Shown: positions 60,163-64,000 of the stretch, in pieces | How the letters are laid out: the number at the start of each line of letters is the position of its first letter | Numbering within the stretch: position 1 is the stretch's first letter | Source of the DNA: Astropecten irregularis | Lineage: Eukaryota; Echinodermata; Asteroidea; Paxillosida; Astropectinidae | Length of the DNA: 64,000 nt | Direction of reading: 5' to 3' | Assembly: GCA_963971285.1 (NCBI GenBank) | Contig: OZ020256.1 | Coordinates: 2,978,501-3,042,500 of the forward strand | The notes under the pieces: generated by a model | Told to the model about the DNA's origin: nothing | Seen by the model: the letters and a program-made list of their open reading frames with translations, nothing else | The model's database searches: none | Translations under genes and position numbers: made by a program

Positions 60163-60319
60163 GGGTCGATTTCAAGAAGCACTACAATCGATCGTTACGA
60201 AGTTACGAAGTTATGAAGGATAACCCAACGTATCCGACAACTTCGACGTTGGGAATGCAATGCATCATAAGTCATACGATTGATAGTAACTTTACGATGA
60301 GTTTGGCGAAATTGACCCC
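60163..60319. mobile_element. GGGTCGATTTCAAGAAGC-type MITE (family G3)
   Basis: Mirrored by GTTTGGCGAAATTGACCC at right; inner AATCGATCGTTACGAAGTTA and GTATCCGACAACTTCG are relatives of the copies at 49861 and 52375. Confidence 0.8.
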
Positions 60320-62338
60320 ATGAGATGTTTCCTTTAAAAACATTCTTTTGGTGTTTCCAGTTTTCAATTTTTTGTCGCGGTTTTTCCCTTTGGCTAATGT
60401 CTTTACATTTTTCCCAGACGAGCCTCACTTCAGAAGGTTTCCATCCTGGGAGGGAAATCTCAAGTGTGAGACGGAATTAAATACAAAAAAAGAAAAACAA
60501 GAATAGCCGGTGAAAATGGAATCAGCCCTTTTGCCAAATTAGCAGGCTGTGTCTCGGGTGACAGATTTCCCGAAGGTCCCGTTCGCTTTTATACTTTAAC
60601 ATGGTTAACACTGATGTTCTGCCGCTAGTCTCGGGTTACAAGCGGGAGAGGTTAAAAATACCAAATCGAATATCGTCTGCAATCCAAAAGATAGCACAAA
60701 TATAGATCCCATTGGTACGCAATATGAGATTATCAAGGGAACGCTCAAGAAATTGAAACAGATAAAATGGTAAGGCTTTTCTCTGGGCCAAGAGAGCTGG
60801 CGAATTGCTGTCTCTTAAACCTGATACATGTCTGATGGTCAATCAGAAATTGTTACTTGTCCAGAGTCTGCAGTAAACATGCCCATATGTGACGTGGTCA
60901 TCTTTTCAAAAGTACTGGTCAATCCTAAGCCATTCTGGTTGGTTATGCGAAGTATAAGCTTGTGGCTAAGTCAATCAAGAATGTGCATTGCACTTTAATT
61001 TTTTTTTTTTACTTTTTAAAATCTATTTATAAGCTATATTTGAAGTTTCTGTGGTGTTGAACTTTAGTGGCAAAATCTAATGGCTTTCAATGGTTATAAC
61101 AATCTGTCAACATTCTAATAAGAGTCCTGCCCGTTTAAATACATGTAGTGTCAGCTATTACACCATGAATGCCTTGGGCACCGTCTCCTCCAATGTGTAA
61201 ATAAGCAGTATTGTACAAGTGTGATCATTATTGCCCTAATCACATTTGTAACATTAACAGACCCTTTGGGGGACATAGTACATGCAGGACATAGTACAAA
61301 ACAAAAAATCAAGTAATATTGTCATCTGTGTGTTTCTAAACTGTGCACTTAAGGCTACATCTTAACATGAACAGTTTGACCCAGCTGTACTTTTTGAAGC
61401 CAATTTTAAGGAAAATTCCATTTTAATATAAATATTTATTTAAAATATAGATCACATGATCAGAGGGAGACACACCCACTAAGATTTAGAGAGAAATTTC
61501 AGTGTCTCAATTTTGCAAATTTGCAGGTCTCAAATTTTTACACTGTATTTCTTGAAAGGATTTTGGCAGTCACAAATGGGGTAATTTTGCTAGCACTTGG
61601 GATGGGAATTCTCTGTCTACAAAAGTTGGTTGGAGAAGGGTTTATTAGGAATGGCGAAAAACACAAAGTTTTGGATTTATTAGGAAAACATTTGGTGCAC
61701 AAGCCAGTGGGAAAAGCATCCTCCTATTCCATCCTTGGCTTAATTTATTCATTTTCATTCTCCAACTGATAAGAAGCGACCTCTGAATTCAACGTAACCA
61801 TGGAAGGATACAATGTGGCCCTAGCCTAGGCCTTGGTACCCCCCCCCCACTCCACTTTCAAATATGCTCATAATAAATTTTACTTTTTATAATTTGTTCA
61901 CACATTAGAATACAAAAGGACATAAAAACTAACTTTTGAAATTTCACTGACCAAATTTCAGCTGTGTACTGGTGTAGTGTATCAAAATTGTCGTAGTTGA
62001 TTCGTTAACATCGAGACATAACGCTCCTGCCACACTACAGAGCTAAAGGGTTCAATTTAATCTATTTATTTGAGGGTTTCCACGACGAGTTATCCAGGTT
62101 AAACCTATCAAGCCAAGGTCCCCCTGGTCCACAATTTACCCGAAGACGATCGAGAGATATACTGACATTCATCCTCTTAAAAACAAGGAATGGCGTCAAA
62201 AAATAAAAACATGACTGTGTGACGACAACAACAAAATACCGATACTCAAACATGTCAAAGTAGCAAATGCGTATAAAACATGTCAATAAGGAAACAGAAG
62301 AGAAGCTAAGACTGGTGCTTTTCTCAACGAGTCTTTGC
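60320..62338. other. gene-free stretch
   Basis: No exon recognised on either strand, including for the missing 5' part of IDS. A C9 run lies near 61841. Confidence 0.45.
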
Positions 62339-62684
62339 TTAAAGGTAGTATCATACTTTTTTAAGACACCAAAACAGAAATTTTCACAGATTTACGTTTA
62401 ACTTTCAGGGTGTGAAGATGGTGGTGGTAGAAACATACCGTTAAAATCTTTCCGCCTGAAAAGGTGTATTTATCCAGAAATTAGTAAAACAACGACCGAA
62501 AATGTTTTTGATCTTTTAAAAGATCAAAAATAAAAGAGAAAAGACTTAAGAAATACTGTGGCCGTTTTTCACGATTTTCTCAAAAAGTTGGCACCGTATG
62601 GGACTGAAATTCTTTTGGGACTGATATTTTTGCCCATGAATCTGTACTTCTTTGACGAAAACCAAAGTGTGATACTACCTTTAA
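62339..62684 (-). mobile_element. 365-bp TTAA-type MITE (family A), full copy
   Basis: TTAAAGGTAGTATCATACTT at left and GTGATACTACCTTTAA at right; a small internal deletion near 62612 shortens it to 346 bp. Confidence 0.9.
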
Positions 62685-62741
62685 AGTTAAGTTGATGCTA
62701 TCTTTGGAATACAACCTCACTCGCTAGGATAAAACCATGTA

Positions 62742-62835
62742 CCGTAATTTTCGGAATATAGCCCGCGGCTAATGTGTTGATTCTCACGCTGAAAAATGTC
62801 TCTGCGGCTTATATTAAGGGCGGCTAATGTGACAA
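62742..62835. mobile_element. terminus of an ACCGTAATTTTCGGA-type DNA transposon
   Basis: TACCGTAATTTTCGGAATAT followed by CGCGGCTAATGTG and GCGGCTTATATTAAGGGCGG. This end sequence, with repeated GCGGCTTAT modules, is one I know as a widely dispersed DNA-transposon terminus in aquatic animals, from memory. The opposite end was not found in the window. Confidence 0.6.
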
Positions 62836-64000
62836 CATCTGAAGAATAAAATCAACTACACTATAAGTGAACGTACACGTGCATGATTGTGTATGAAATG
62901 TTGAAAGCTTGAGTGGTCAGCCAGCGGACTGTACACGCAAGTAAGTATTGTTAACGCCGCACAAATCGTGTGGTGCGTCTGTTCGTTTTTGTGTTTCTGT
63001 TCTCGTTGTGTTATCCATGCATATTCGTTCGTTTTTGTGTTATCCATGTACGTTACGCTCATGCGATGCTGAGCAACCTGCACGCGCGCACGCACGCACG
63101 TGACTGGGACTTGACTACACGGGTCCACAGTTACCCGTGGATACCGGTAATCTCTGTCGAGGCTGGCTCATGTGCGTTACGTGCAGACATAAAGTTTACG
63201 TTTTCTTCTTTGGGATCGTCGATTTTTGTAAGGATTTTCAAGATGTTTCATAAAAACAGAATTTACTGGCTGATTAGCAATAACAGTTGTTGACATAGAT
63301 GAGCTTCAACTTAAGAGTCTATTGAGAGTCTGAATTAATGCGTTCATATCACAATTAAGTCGGCACATCAAATAAAGCGATCAATCCGCAGGTGGGTACT
63401 TCACTACATACGCCGATGAAACTGATCTGGTTTTTTTGTTTTGGCTGAACCCCGATAAAACCATGGCTTGTAAGGGAGAGCAGTGCCATGGTGGTAAAAA
63501 AAACCCGGTTTAATAAATAATTGAACTATCCCACAGAAATCATGTGACGCCAAAAATAATAATATTAATAATCGGAAGCGTAAAGAATAATATTCCCCTT
63601 TTTTAAATATAATATTATAGCGCCCTCTCTTGACTTATTATAACAAATTAAAACCGGAAGCGAAGTCGCTCGGCACGATTTGTGCGAGTGACATACTTAC
63701 GGACGTCCGTGATTCTTCACAACAGTTGATGCCGTCTACTTCCGATTCAGGTCGTCAATTAACTCTTGAAGCAGTATCATTTATTTATTCATTCATCATC
63801 ATATACATGTACATTATTTAATGACATATACCAACATAAAATCATGCATGTTCGCTTTGCCGCAGTTGAGATTTTATAATTGAAGAGAAACAAACAGTCC
63901 TTTTCAGGACTACCAAAAACACAAAAGAGAAAATATTGTATGTCTGCGCCATAAAATTATTAATCATATTATCGCTTCTGTGCAAATTAATAAATACCGC
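62836..64000. other. gene-free stretch to window end
   Basis: No supported gene or repeat. A CACGCGCGCACGCACGCACG alternating run lies near 63080. Confidence 0.4.

Overview
This is a gene-poor, AT-rich window of an animal nuclear genome. Intron-split genes, tRNA-derived SINEs and at least ten families of short inverted-repeat DNA transposons rule out a prokaryote. The lineage is probably a marine deuterostome invertebrate, most likely an echinoderm. The grounds are the iduronate-sulfatase and peptide-GPCR types, several MITE styles I associate with echinoderm, hemichordate and amphioxus genomes, and a striking excess of the octamer TAGGCCTA. The class cannot be resolved from the sequence alone.

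Three protein-coding loci can be supported, all on the minus strand. (1) A complete single-exon class A GPCR of 393 codons lies at 27121-28302, with seven membrane segments and an HRF triplet where DRY is usual. (2) A small two-exon gene (about 128 codons) lies at 36956-37810. It sits inside a 2.8-kb element (35601-38420) bounded by inverted repeats and by dense arrays of the dyad CACTCT...AGAGTG. (3) The last two recognisable coding exons of iduronate-2-sulfatase lie at 53376-54331 and 55696-55822. They carry the metal-binding Asp-His pair and the conserved Lys of the active site; the 5' part of the gene, including the catalytic Cys exon, was not found and probably lies beyond position 64000.

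Layout. 1-27000: no supported gene; a mosaic of MITEs (a 365-bp TTAA-flanked family, mariner-like, CGCG-rich and GGGGCC-ended families), a Leu-tRNA-like SINE at 7552, a retroelement 3' region at 12822, and an exact 60-bp duplication at 21851. 27000-30400: the GPCR and its upstream region. 30400-35600: repeats, including a 0.6-kb CAC/CAT satellite-like tract and a perfect 39-bp palindrome. 35600-38420: the gene-bearing element. 38420-53300: dense MITEs and a second SINE. 53300-55822: sulfatase exons. 55822-64000: probably the large upstream intron or introns of the sulfatase gene, or its 5' flank, filled with MITEs.

The three genes show no sign of working together; they are separate loci. The most unusual object is the 35601-38420 element. 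Its terminal dyad arrays resemble subterminal transposase-binding regions, but its only visible gene does not look like a transposase.
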